Source of the DNA: Gemmatimonadaceae bacterium | GTDB taxonomy: Bacteria; Gemmatimonadota; Gemmatimonadetes; Gemmatimonadales; Gemmatimonadaceae | Assembly: GCA_019637445.1 (NCBI GenBank) | Contig: JAHBVS010000001.1 | Coordinates: forward strand, 310,001-374,000 | Direction: 5' to 3' | Length of the DNA: 64,000 nt | Shown here: piece by piece, positions 42,023 to 50,204 of the stretch | Position numbering within the stretch: position 1 is the first letter of the stretch | How the letters are laid out: every line of letters starts with the position of its first letter | Notes under the pieces: model-generated | Databases searched by the model: none | Told to the model about the DNA's origin: nothing | Seen by the model: the letters and a program-made list of their open reading frames with translations, nothing else | Program-made: the position numbers and the translations under genes

Positions 42023-42304
42023 TCAGGTCTTCTTGTCAGGGGCGTCGGCGGAGGGAGGCGCGCTCCGCAGGGCCGACACCACGAGCCAGGACAGCGAGAG
42101 GGCGCCGATGGCGCCCCCGGCGAGCATATAAATGTACCAGTCGCAGGTCGGGATGCCGTCGCACTTCGGCGCCCGCGTGAAAAACGCGACGGCCTTCGAG
42201 ACCAACACGCCGATCATCCCGCCGGAGAAAAAGCCGATGACGGCCATGAAACAGCCGATGCCGGCCGTCCGGGCAAGGGACGCCGGCGCCGCGTCGGACG
42301 GCAT
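42023..42304 (-). CDS. Small membrane protein (two transmembrane helices)
   Basis: A 93-residue protein with two hydrophobic segments (about residues 13-33 GIGCFMAVIGFFSGGMIGVL and 58-78 YMLAGGAIGALSLSWLVVSA). A loop between them has two cysteines spaced CDGIPTC, which could form a disulfide if periplasmic. No family recognised. It lies 2 bases downstream of the 103-residue gene and 14 bases upstream of the E2 gene. Confidence 0.65.
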   Translation of the reverse strand: MPSDAAPASLARTAGIGCFMAVIGFFSGGMIGVLVSKAVAFFTRAPKCDGIPTCDWYIYMLAGGAIGALSLSWLVVSALRSAPPSADAPDKKT

Positions 42305-42306
42305 CG

Positions 42307-42618
42307 TCAGTACGCGGGCGCGAACGTGTGCTTCGGGTCCACCTGCGTGTGGAGCTGCACGAAGAACTTCTTGACGTTGCGGTCGAGGCGGCTCTCACCC
42401 ATCAGGTCCGTGTGGGCCTCGACGAACACGTAGTGGCCGCCCTCCATCTTCACGCTGAGGGTCAGTGTCGAGGGCACTTCCGGCGTGCCCACCGAGCCCT
42501 TGAACGTGCGCGAGCGCGGGCCCTGCCCGGCCGGCATCATCCCAATCGTGGGGAAGAACGCGTCGGCGGTGGCGAGGACGGCATCAGGATGCAGCTGCGT
42601 GCGATGGAAATGACGCAT
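42307..42618 (-). CDS. Hypothetical protein (103 aa)
   Basis: Read from ATG 42618, giving 103 residues. No signal peptide, membrane segment or known motif is evident. There are alternating strands (TLTLSVKMEGGHYVFVEAHT) and a basic helix (RLDRNVKKFFVQLHTQ). It is packed 2 bases from the membrane-protein gene and 17 bases from the lipoprotein gene. The function is unknown. Confidence 0.6.
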   Translation of the reverse strand: MRHFHRTQLHPDAVLATADAFFPTIGMMPAGQGPRSRTFKGSVGTPEVPSTLTLSVKMEGGHYVFVEAHTDLMGESRLDRNVKKFFVQLHTQVDPKHTFAPAY

Positions 42619-42635
42619 TGGAGTCTGAAGTGGGG

Positions 42636-43109
42636 TCAGGGAACGGACGGCGGCGTGATGACGGCACCATCTTCGCCCGGCGGGGCCTCGTTGCGCACCG
42701 CCTGGCGCCAATCGAGCGTGCGTTGCAGGACCTGCGTGGAGTCGCGGCGGAAGCGGAGTCCCATCGCCCAATCGCCCGCCGTCACGAAGGTCAGGGTCGC
42801 GCGATAGGTCCCCGCCTCGGGACCGTACGTGAAACCGTTGTAGACAGTCTTGCGGTCAGCATTGGTCGCGAAGATCTGGCCTTCGCCGTTCACCACGGGT
42901 GCGCGCGACTCCTTCTCGAGCACGGTGATGGTGTACGTGATGCGCTCCAGCGCGCGCGGCGGCGTGACGTCGGCGACGATGCGGAACTCGAAATCGTCCG
43001 TCCAGGCGCGCAGCACACCGGCGTCAGGCGGCGGCCCGCAGCTGGCGGCACCAACAATGCCGGCCGCGAGCAACAGGGCGTACAATCGGGGGGATGGGCG
43101 AGCGGACAT
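42636..43109 (-). CDS. Hypothetical lipoprotein with beta-sandwich-like domain
   Basis: A 157-residue protein with an N-terminal lipoprotein signal (RLYALLLAAGIVGAASC, lipobox GAAS-C). The mature domain is strand-rich (FRIVADVTPPRALERITYTI, then GTYRATLTFVTAGDWAMGLR), suggesting an immunoglobulin-like sandwich of the YtkA/CopC kind. It is probably periplasmic and membrane-anchored. Upstream are 92 non-coding bases, then the CDP-alcohol phosphotransferase gene on the same strand. Confidence 0.65.
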   Translation of the reverse strand: MSARPSPRLYALLLAAGIVGAASCGPPPDAGVLRAWTDDFEFRIVADVTPPRALERITYTITVLEKESRAPVVNGEGQIFATNADRKTVYNGFTYGPEAGTYRATLTFVTAGDWAMGLRFRRDSTQVLQRTLDWRQAVRNEAPPGEDGAVITPPSVP

Positions 43110-43201
43110 TGTAGGGACTCCCGTGGGACTGGGCGCTTCCAGTGGGCGAAAGATAGCCGCGCGACGCCCTTCGCGAGAGTTCCGACCGCCTCGACGCAGC
43201 G

Positions 43202-43834
43202 TCAGCCGATGCCGCGCGCAACGGCGCGGGTGCGCTGCACGACCGTCCACACTGCAGTCGTCGCGAGCAGGATTACGACCGCGCGCAGGATCCAGCCATC
43301 CGCCATCAGTCCGAAGAAGGCCTGTGGGGCCGCCAGCAGCGTGATGCGCTCCGGTCGCTCCAGTGCCCCGACGCCCTTGAGGTCGACCCCGAGCGCGTCC
43401 GCCTTCGCCCTCGTGTACGACGTGATCTGCACGGCCGACAGCGCGACCAGCGCCACGCCGAGCATCGGCAGGCTGCGATGCGGACCATCGGCGGCGAAGA
43501 ACCACGCCAGCCCGCCGAACAGCAGCGCGTCGGCCACTCGATCGAGCGTGGAGTCGAAGAAGCCACCGAAGGTGCTGGCCCGGCCACTGCGGCGCGCCAC
43601 GGCGCCGTCGATGACATCAAAGAAGGCGGTCAGGCCGAGCGTCCAGCCACCCGCGCGAATCCATCCAGTGGCGAACATCGTGCCGGCCGCGGCGCAGGCC
43701 AGCGTCCCCAGCACCGTGAGCGCGTTGGGCGACACGCGATGCGCCACGCACCAGTCGATCAGGGGCTCGATGAGGCGCAGGTAGCCCGCACGGATGCCGT
43801 GCCAGAGCGAGAGTGGGAACGGGGCCGAGGCCAC
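43202..43834 (-). CDS. CDP-alcohol phosphatidyltransferase
   Basis: A 210-residue integral membrane enzyme. The family signature D-x2-DG-x2-AR-x8-G-x3-D-x3-D is intact in DVIDGAVARRSGRASTFGGF and the following DSTLDRVAD (about residues 73-102). Five to six hydrophobic helices are visible. These enzymes displace CMP from a CDP-lipid with an alcohol such as glycerol-3-phosphate, inositol phosphate or serine. The alcohol here cannot be read from sequence. The GTG start at 43834 lies 3 bases after the namZ stop, so it may be cotranscribed with namZ. Confidence 0.88.
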   Translation of the reverse strand: MASAPFPLSLWHGIRAGYLRLIEPLIDWCVAHRVSPNALTVLGTLACAAAGTMFATGWIRAGGWTLGLTAFFDVIDGAVARRSGRASTFGGFFDSTLDRVADALLFGGLAWFFAADGPHRSLPMLGVALVALSAVQITSYTRAKADALGVDLKGVGALERPERITLLAAPQAFFGLMADGWILRAVVILLATTAVWTVVQRTRAVARGIG

Positions 43835-43837
43835 GGT

Positions 43838-45115
43838 TCAGCGATACAGCTGGAATCGCCGCGTGGCCTGCTCGAAGGCGACGACCGACGGCAGGAAGCG
43901 ATCCACCACCTCGTCTGGATCCTCGCCCCGCAGCAGCGCTTGCCGCACCGCGGCATCGCCCAGCCGCTCGTCGAATCCGCGCTCGGTGATGCGCAGGGAG
44001 TCGCCGTGCACGCGCCCCAGCGCCCAGAGAATCGCAGCGCCGACCCGCGCCACCTGCACCCGCGCTGGGTCATCGATGACCATTCGCACGGAGGGAATCG
44101 CCTGGCCACCGAACTTCCCGTCCGTCGGGCGCTGCGGCGTCACCCGTTCGACCTCGAAGTGCACGCCCGAGAGTCGCCGGTCCTGAAGAAGCGCGGCCAC
44201 CGAGTCCGCATCCATCCACGGCGCGCCGAAGCGCTGGAACGGCCGGTCGGTGCCACGCCCCACGGACACATTGGCCCGCTCGAAGGCCACCAGTGCCGGA
44301 TAGAGCAGTGCGCTCGAAGTCGACACCATCGCCGGCGAGGGCACGACCCACGGCAGCTTGGTGTCCTCCCAATACATCGAGCGCCGCCAGCCATCCATCG
44401 GCATCACGTGCAGGCGCACGGGAATATCCAACGCCGCCGCGTAGAACCGAGCCATCTCACCCATCGTCATCCCGTGCCGCAGGGGCAGCGGGTATAATGC
44501 GTAAGCCAGCCCGCGACGCCCGGGCGCCGGATCCTCGGCGTTCGCCAAGGAGGCCTGCAGCAGCGGTCCCTCCACACGCCCGGACAGCGGGTTGGGGCGA
44601 TCCAGCACGATGAACGCAATGTCCGCGCGCGCCGCGGCGCGCATTGCATAGACCAGCAACCCCACATACGTCCACGTGCGCGTACCGATGTCCTGCAGGT
44701 CGAAGATCAGCGCGTCGAGGTCCCGCAGCAGGCTGTCGGGCGGCGGCACGGTCTCGCTGCGGTACAGCGAGTGCACCACAAGCCCGGTCGCGGCGTCGAC
44801 TTCATTGGGGAGATTCGCCACGTCGGCGGTGCCGCGGATGCCGTGCTCCGGGGAGAACAACCGGACCAGCCTGACGTTGGCACGCCGCACGCGTGCATCC
44901 CTCGTCAGCAAGTCGGCATCACTCGCGCCCGTTGCGTCCACCCCGGTCTGGTTCGTCACCAAGGCAACGCGCTTGCCAGCAATCAGGGTGAGCGAGTCCT
45001 CCAAAAGAACCGTGATGCCCGGCCGCACCGCTGGCGGCGCCTCGCGACGGCCCTGGGCCGCCGGCGTCGTCGCGCAGCCAAGCAGGCCCAAGGCCAGGCC
45101 CACCACCATCCGCAC
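43838..45115 (-). CDS. namZ: Exo-beta-N-acetylmuramidase NamZ-like lipoprotein (DUF1343)
   Basis: A protein of about 425 residues. I chose GTG 45115 (VRMVVGL) since it gives a positively charged n-region before the lipobox LLGC (Cys14); ATG 45109 is the alternative. The very long open frame upstream is a shadow of the divergent gene. Family stretches are ALVTNQTGVD, FSPEHGIRGTAD, FDLQDIGTRTWTYVG and VLDRPNPLSGRVEGPLL. DUF1343 enzymes (NamZ) release MurNAc from the non-reducing end of peptidoglycan fragments. Opposite lies a NagZ-AmiE fusion, exactly the partners expected for sequential wall breakdown. Confidence 0.9.
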   Translation of the reverse strand: MRMVVGLALGLLGCATTPAAQGRREAPPAVRPGITVLLEDSLTLIAGKRVALVTNQTGVDATGASDADLLTRDARVRRANVRLVRLFSPEHGIRGTADVANLPNEVDAATGLVVHSLYRSETVPPPDSLLRDLDALIFDLQDIGTRTWTYVGLLVYAMRAAARADIAFIVLDRPNPLSGRVEGPLLQASLANAEDPAPGRRGLAYALYPLPLRHGMTMGEMARFYAAALDIPVRLHVMPMDGWRRSMYWEDTKLPWVVPSPAMVSTSSALLYPALVAFERANVSVGRGTDRPFQRFGAPWMDADSVAALLQDRRLSGVHFEVERVTPQRPTDGKFGGQAIPSVRMVIDDPARVQVARVGAAILWALGRVHGDSLRITERGFDERLGDAAVRQALLRGEDPDEVVDRFLPSVVAFEQATRRFQLYR

Positions 45116-45130
45116 CCCACGTCCCGCGCT

Positions 45131-48100
45131 GTGAACCTCCACCGTCTCTCGCTCCTCGCCCTCTCGGGCCTCGTGTTCGCGTCCTGTACCCAGACGACGC
45201 CACCGGCGGTCCCGGCACCGGGCCTTCCCGCGGACTCCACCGCCGAGGCGGTACTCGCGCCGCGTGTGCTCACGGAGCCCGCGCCGGCAGACGCAACCGC
45301 CCCAAGCCATCCGCCCCGCCCAACGCTGCGCGAGGTGCCGCCCGACCTGAACGCTCCGCTGAGCGTCGCAGCGCAGCGGTGGATCGACCGAACCATCGCG
45401 GCGATGCCGCTCCATGACCAGGTCGCACAGATGGTGATGATCTGGGTCCTGGGGGACTATACCAGCACGAGCGACTCGTCGTACATCCTCGCCCTGCAAG
45501 GCGTCCGCGACCACAAGGTCGGCGGCGTGATCATGTCGCTGGGGTCGCCGATCGAGGTGGCCGAGAAGGTCAACGCCCTGCAGCGCGCCGCGGCCCTGCC
45601 GCTGCTCGTGGCCTCCGACGTCGAGCCCGGGCTCGGGCGGCTCGAAGGCGGCGTCTTCGCGCCGGGCAGCCTCTTGGCGGGCAGTGCCACCGTGCTGCCG
45701 AGCAACATGGCGATCGGTGCCACGCGCCGACTCGAGCACGCGCGCGCCGCGGGCCACATCACCGGCGAGGAATCCCGGGCGGTGGGCATCCACCTGGCGT
45801 TCGCGCCAACGGCGGACGTGAACAACAACCCGTCGAACCCGGTCATCAACGTGCGCTCGTTCGGCGAGGATCCGTTGCTCGTCGCCGCGATGACCGCCGC
45901 CTTCGTGGAAGGCGTGCAGGAAGCCGGGGTCGCCGCCACGCTGAAGCACTTCCCCGGCCACGGCGACACAGACGTAGATTCGCACAATGCGCTGCCGGTG
46001 ATCCGCGCCTCGCGTGATCGCCTTGACGCCATCGAACTGGTGCCCTTCCGGGCGGCCATCGACGCCGGTGTCGCGGCGGTGATGAGCGCCCACATCGCCC
46101 TGCCGCGGATCACGCGTGACTCGGTGCCGGCCACGCTCACCCCGAGCATCCTCACGGGCCTGCTGCGTGACACGCTCGGTTTCCAGGGCCTCGTGCTCAC
46201 GGACGCCATGGACATGCGCGGCATCGCCAATGGCTACGGCGTGGCCGAGAGCAGCGTGCTCGCGGTGCAGGCCGGCGCGGATGTGTTGCTGATGCCGCCG
46301 AGCGTTCCGACGGCGATCGGGGCGGTGGTCGCGGCGGTGGAGCGCGGCACGATCTCGCGCGAACGCATCGAGACCTCGGTCCGCCGCATCCTCGAACTCA
46401 AGCTGCGCACGGGCGCCATCCAGCGTCCGCTGGTCCCGCTGGACTCCCTGCGTGAGATCGTCGGCCAGCGCGCGCATCGCGAGCGGGCACAGGCCATCGC
46501 GCAGGACGCCATCACGCTGCTGCGCGACGATCGTCGGCAACTCCCACTGGCGACGGCGCAGCCCCAGCTCGTGCTCACCTACGCCAGCGACAACGACATC
46601 ACGGCCGGTCGCTGGTTCCAGTCGGAAGTTCGCGGCGCGCTGCTCAGCTCCCGAACCGCGCGCATTACACCGTCGACGCCCCGTGCGCGGCTCGACTCCA
46701 TCGCGCGCTCGACGCCCGACCCCATCGTGCTCGCCAGCTTCGTGCGCACCATCGAAGGCGAGGGGCGATTTGCGGTGGCGGAGCACGTGGCGCGCTGGGT
46801 CGACTCAGTGGCAGCCACCCGGCCGATAACCGTCGTGGCCTTCTCAAACCCGTACGTCCTGCGCGAGATGCCGCGCGTCAGCGGCTACGTGGCGGCCTAC
46901 GGGCGTGGGGAGGCGGTGGAGCGCGCCGCGGCCCGCGCGCTCATCGGCAAGGCGCGGTTCAGCGGGACCGTGCCGACATCGCTGCCCGGCTTGTTCGCCG
47001 AAGGCCAGTCCTACCAGCGGCCCAAGCCTGCGTGGACCGCTGCCGTGACCGACTCGGTGCGCCGCGTGCTCGAGCGCGCGCAGCGCGACTCGGTCTTCCC
47101 GGGTGGCGTGGCAATCATCGGCACCCGCACGGACATCGTCGCCGAGATCGCGGTCGGGCGCATCGACCGCGACTCCGCCGCCCCGGCGCCGGATGCACAG
47201 ACGATCTGGGACATCGCCTCGCTGACCAAGGTGGTCGGCATGACGACGGCAATGATGCAGTTGGTGGAGACACGCCGCGTGCTGCTCGACGCGCCGGTAC
47301 AGACCTACCTGCCCGAGTGGCAAGGCCAGTGGAAGGATCGGGTGACGGTGCGGCACCTGCTCACCCATTCATCGGGCCTGCGCGCCCACCGCGAACTCTT
47401 CCGCGAGGTGGAGACCGCGCCGGAAGCGCAGCAGCTCGTGCTGGCCACCCCGCTCGACACGATGCCAGGTGTTCGCTACGTGTACTCCGACCTTGGCGCG
47501 ATCCTGCTGGGCATGATCATCGAGCGCGTGACCGGCGAAGCGCTCGACCAGTACCTGCAGCAACGGATCTTTGGGCCCCTGCGCATGGTCGACACGCGCT
47601 ACCACCCCGCGTTGGCGGACATCGAGCGCGTCGCGCCCACCGAGATGGACCCGTGGCGCGGCCGCCACCTGCGCGGCGAGGTCCACGACGAGAACGCGTT
47701 CCGACTCGGCGGGATCTCCGCGCACGCCGGACTGTTCAGCACGGGGGCGGACCTCGCCCGCTTCGCGCAGATGCTGCTGAACGGCGGCGAGCTGGGCGGC
47801 GTGCGCGTCGTGCGCCCGACCACCATCGCCGAGTTCACGAAGGTGCAGGACCCCAAGCTCTCGCACCGCGCGCTGGGCTGGGAGACGCCCAACGGCACCA
47901 ACTCCGCCGGCCGGGTGATGAAGGCGCCGGCCTTTGGCCACACCGGCTTCACGGGTACGTCCATCTGGATCGACCCGGCCAACGACCTGTTCATCATCCT
48001 GCTGACGAACCGGGTGAACCCCAGCCGCGAGAACTCAAGGATCGGGCCGGTCCGGACCACGATCGCGGACGTTGCGGCCCGGGCCGCCGCCACGGCGTCC

Positions 48101-48136
48101 AGCTCCGCCGCCTCGTCCGCCCGGGGCACGCCGTAG
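45131..48136 (+). CDS. Lipoprotein fusing a NagZ-type GH3 hexosaminidase and an AmiE-like serine hydrolase
   Basis: A 1001-residue two-enzyme protein starting at GTG 45131, directly followed by a lipoprotein signal (lipobox VFASC, Cys19). The GH3 domain (about residues 75-600) has the NagZ motif KHFPGHG (272-278) with H285 and the nucleophile Asp358 in LTDAMDM. The C-terminal PF00144-type domain (about 640-980) has S697-LTK, Y785-S-D and HTG (937-939) as the serine beta-lactamase-like triad, plus FRLGGISAHAGLFST, common in AmiE-type MurNAc-L-Ala amidases. It should cleave GlcNAc-MurNAc and then the peptide, in the periplasm. In Bacillus subtilis these are separate genes (nagZ, amiE) beside namZ. 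Confidence 0.9.
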   Translation: MNLHRLSLLALSGLVFASCTQTTPPAVPAPGLPADSTAEAVLAPRVLTEPAPADATAPSHPPRPTLREVPPDLNAPLSVAAQRWIDRTIAAMPLHDQVAQMVMIWVLGDYTSTSDSSYILALQGVRDHKVGGVIMSLGSPIEVAEKVNALQRAAALPLLVASDVEPGLGRLEGGVFAPGSLLAGSATVLPSNMAIGATRRLEHARAAGHITGEESRAVGIHLAFAPTADVNNNPSNPVINVRSFGEDPLLVAAMTAAFVEGVQEAGVAATLKHFPGHGDTDVDSHNALPVIRASRDRLDAIELVPFRAAIDAGVAAVMSAHIALPRITRDSVPATLTPSILTGLLRDTLGFQGLVLTDAMDMRGIANGYGVAESSVLAVQAGADVLLMPPSVPTAIGAVVAAVERGTISRERIETSVRRILELKLRTGAIQRPLVPLDSLREIVGQRAHRERAQAIAQDAITLLRDDRRQLPLATAQPQLVLTYASDNDITAGRWFQSEVRGALLSSRTARITPSTPRARLDSIARSTPDPIVLASFVRTIEGEGRFAVAEHVARWVDSVAATRPITVVAFSNPYVLREMPRVSGYVAAYGRGEAVERAAARALIGKARFSGTVPTSLPGLFAEGQSYQRPKPAWTAAVTDSVRRVLERAQRDSVFPGGVAIIGTRTDIVAEIAVGRIDRDSAAPAPDAQTIWDIASLTKVVGMTTAMMQLVETRRVLLDAPVQTYLPEWQGQWKDRVTVRHLLTHSSGLRAHRELFREVETAPEAQQLVLATPLDTMPGVRYVYSDLGAILLGMIIERVTGEALDQYLQQRIFGPLRMVDTRYHPALADIERVAPTEMDPWRGRHLRGEVHDENAFRLGGISAHAGLFSTGADLARFAQMLLNGGELGGVRVVRPTTIAEFTKVQDPKLSHRALGWETPNGTNSAGRVMKAPAFGHTGFTGTSIWIDPANDLFIILLTNRVNPSRENSRIGPVRTTIADVAARAAATASSSAASSARGTP

Positions 48137-48144
48137 CGGGGAGC

Positions 48145-48172
48145 TTGTCCCCGGAACCCCGAACCCTATATT
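48145..48172 (+). promoter_or_regulatory. Candidate sigma-70 promoter of the Fe-S carrier gene
   Basis: TTGTCC (48145-48150) and TATATT (48167-48172) are 16 bases apart. Transcription would begin near 48179, leaving a leader of about 54 bases with a good Shine-Dalgarno GGGAGG at 48221-48226. Confidence 0.55.
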
Positions 48173-48232
48173 CAGGATTAGCAATATCGCGCGGCGGTTG
48201 CCACGTTGATTGAGGAACCTGGGAGGGATCTG

Positions 48233-48589
48233 ATGAGCACGATGAATTCGCCGGAAGTGCTGGTAACGATTACGCCTCAGGCGGGTGCCGAGGTGCAGCG
48301 GTTCATGCAGGCCGACAAGGTCCCTGCGGACGTTGGTGGACTCCGCGTGGCCGTGCAGCCCGGCGGCTGCTCGGGCTTCAAGTACACGCTGCTGGTCGAG
48401 GACAAGCCAGCGGATGACGACACGGTGCTACCGATGGACGGCTTCCAGGTGTTCGTGGATCCGTTCTCGATGCAGTACCTGAGTGGCGTGACGATCGACT
48501 ACGTGAGCTCGATGCAGGGCTCGGGCTTCACGTTCAAGAACCCGAACGCCACCGGCGGCTGCGGCTGCGGCTCCAGCTTCTCGGCGTAA
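48233..48589 (+). CDS. A-type iron-sulfur carrier (IscA/ErpA/SufA family)
   Basis: A 118-residue protein from ATG 48233, placed by the Shine-Dalgarno GGGAGG about 6 bases upstream. The three conserved cysteines are present: C46 in VQPGGCSGFKY, and C110 and C112 in GCGCGSSF. A-type carriers accept and pass 2Fe-2S or 4Fe-4S clusters to apoproteins. Which subtype it is cannot be told. It has its own promoter and terminator, so it is a single-gene unit sitting inside the muropeptide locus without an evident functional link. Confidence 0.94.
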   Translation: MSTMNSPEVLVTITPQAGAEVQRFMQADKVPADVGGLRVAVQPGGCSGFKYTLLVEDKPADDDTVLPMDGFQVFVDPFSMQYLSGVTIDYVSSMQGSGFTFKNPNATGGCGCGSSFSA

Positions 48590-48609
48590 ACGTCCCTCCG
48601 CGGGTCCTG

Positions 48610-48646
48610 ACGGGCGCCCCTCGATGAGGGGCGCCCGTCGTGTTTT
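48610..48646 (+). terminator. Rho-independent terminator of the A-type carrier gene
   Basis: A perfect 12-bp stem (48610-48621 with 48627-48638) closes a 5-base loop and is followed by CGTGTTTT. It ends 18 bases before the symporter start. Confidence 0.9.
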
Positions 48647-48663
48647 GCGGCGATATTTCCGCG

Positions 48664-50181
48664 ATGCCTGACTCCGGAAGCGCCTTCACCTCGCTCGACT
48701 GGGTCGTCCTCGTGCTCTACCTCGTGGGCACGACCGTGCTCGGCGTCCGGCTCGGACGTGGCCAGAAGAATGCCCGCGATTACTTCGTGGCCGACGGGAC
48801 GATCCCGTGGTGGGCGGTGCTCTTCTCGGTCGTGGCCACGGAGACCAGCGCGCTCACGTTCATCTCGATCCCCGGGCTCGCGTACCTAGGAGACCTCGGC
48901 TTCCTCCAGGTTGCCACAGGCTACCTGCTCGGCCGCGTGGTCGTCGCGTACACGCTGTTGCCTCGCTATGCAGAGGGCGAACTGGTCACCGCGTACGCGC
49001 TGTTGGAGCGGCGTTTTGGGCTCGCGACACGACGCTTCGCCTCGGTGACGTTCATGGTCACGCGGGCCTTCGGCGATTCCGTGCGATTGTTCGCGACCTC
49101 GATTCCAGTCGCCCTGATCCTGTCGGGCATCTTCGCGCCGAGGCTCGCCGCGCCACTAGCCATCCTCGTGCTGGGCATCGCGACGGTGATCTACACGTAT
49201 CACGGCGGCATGCGCGCCGTCGTCTGGACGGACGTACTTCAGATGGGCGTGTACCTGCTCGGCGGGCTTGGCGCGCTGTGGCTGATCGGCGCCGGCGTGG
49301 ACGGCGGCTGGGGCGAGATTCTTTCGCGCGCCGGTGAGGCGGGCAAGCTCAAGATGCTGGACTTCCACACAGGCTTCGATCGTCCGCACACGGTGTTCGC
49401 AGGCCTGCTCGGTGGCGGCTTCCTCGCGATGGCTTCCCACGGCGCCGACCAGATCATCGTGCAGCGGCTGCTGGCCTCGGGCTCGCTGCGCGATGCCCGG
49501 CGCGCGCTCATCGGCAGCGGCGTGATCGTCATCGCCCAGTTCGCGCTGTTCCTGCTGATCGGTATCGGGCTCTGGGCGTTCTACGACGCGCAGGCCTTCC
49601 CTGCCCCGGACCGCATCTTCCCGGCCTTCATCATCGCCGAGATGCCGCCGGTGATGACGGGCGTCGTGATCGCCGCCATCCTCGCGGCAGCGATGAGCAC
49701 GGTGTCGGGCTCGCTGAACGCGCTCGCGGCGTCGACGCTGCACGACCTCTATGCGCCGCTGCGTGGCGCACCGGAGGGCGCCGAGGGGCTGCGGCTCTCG
49801 CGGGTGTTCACGCTGCTGTGGGCGGTCGTGCTGGTCGGGGGCGCACTGCTGTACCGCGCCGAGGGCACGCCAGTGGTGGTGATCGCGCTGAGCATCGCGA
49901 GCTTCACCTACGGCGGCCTGCTCGGCGGGTTCTTTCTCGCCATGCTGTGGCCCCGCGCCACGCAGCGGGATGCCGTGACTGGGATGGCCGTGGGTATCTT
50001 TGTGATGAGCATCGTGGTGTTTGCGGGACGGCTCGTCGCGGCGTTTCCGCAGCTCGCGGGTCCGCTGGCACCGGTCACTGGAATCGCCTGGCCGTGGTTC
50101 GTGTTGATTGGCACGGCCGTGACACTCACGGTGGGCATCGTTTCGTCGTACACACACGCGGCGCCACGCTCGGCGCCCTGA
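48664..50181 (+). CDS. Sodium:solute symporter (SSS family)
   Basis: A 505-residue membrane protein from ATG 48664 with about 13 hydrophobic helices, as usual for the SSS family. Family marks are ARDYFVADGTIPWWAV near residue 38, ETSALTFISIPG in the second helix region, and the C-terminal AAAMSTVSGSLNALAASTLHD (the segment AAMSTVSGSLNALA). Na+ drives uptake of sugars, amino acids or other solutes. Its neighbours, a BadF-type sugar kinase 23 bases downstream and the NagZ/NamZ enzymes upstream, suggest GlcNAc, MurNAc or anhydro-sugar uptake across the inner membrane. That is inference from context. Confidence 0.88.
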   Translation: MPDSGSAFTSLDWVVLVLYLVGTTVLGVRLGRGQKNARDYFVADGTIPWWAVLFSVVATETSALTFISIPGLAYLGDLGFLQVATGYLLGRVVVAYTLLPRYAEGELVTAYALLERRFGLATRRFASVTFMVTRAFGDSVRLFATSIPVALILSGIFAPRLAAPLAILVLGIATVIYTYHGGMRAVVWTDVLQMGVYLLGGLGALWLIGAGVDGGWGEILSRAGEAGKLKMLDFHTGFDRPHTVFAGLLGGGFLAMASHGADQIIVQRLLASGSLRDARRALIGSGVIVIAQFALFLLIGIGLWAFYDAQAFPAPDRIFPAFIIAEMPPVMTGVVIAAILAAAMSTVSGSLNALAASTLHDLYAPLRGAPEGAEGLRLSRVFTLLWAVVLVGGALLYRAEGTPVVVIALSIASFTYGGLLGGFFLAMLWPRATQRDAVTGMAVGIFVMSIVVFAGRLVAAFPQLAGPLAPVTGIAWPWFVLIGTAVTLTVGIVSSYTHAAPRSAP

Positions 50182-50204
50182 CCCTTCCCTTTGCTGGACG
50201 CGCA

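Noticed and set aside
45116-46786. N-terminal extension of namZ to 982 residues
   Set aside because: The extension lies opposite the NagZ domain, lacks homology, and would bury the lipoprotein signal.
48206-48232. Longer start of the A-type carrier at 48206
   Set aside because: The ATG at 48233 has a well-placed Shine-Dalgarno, which would be inside the coding region if the earlier start were used.
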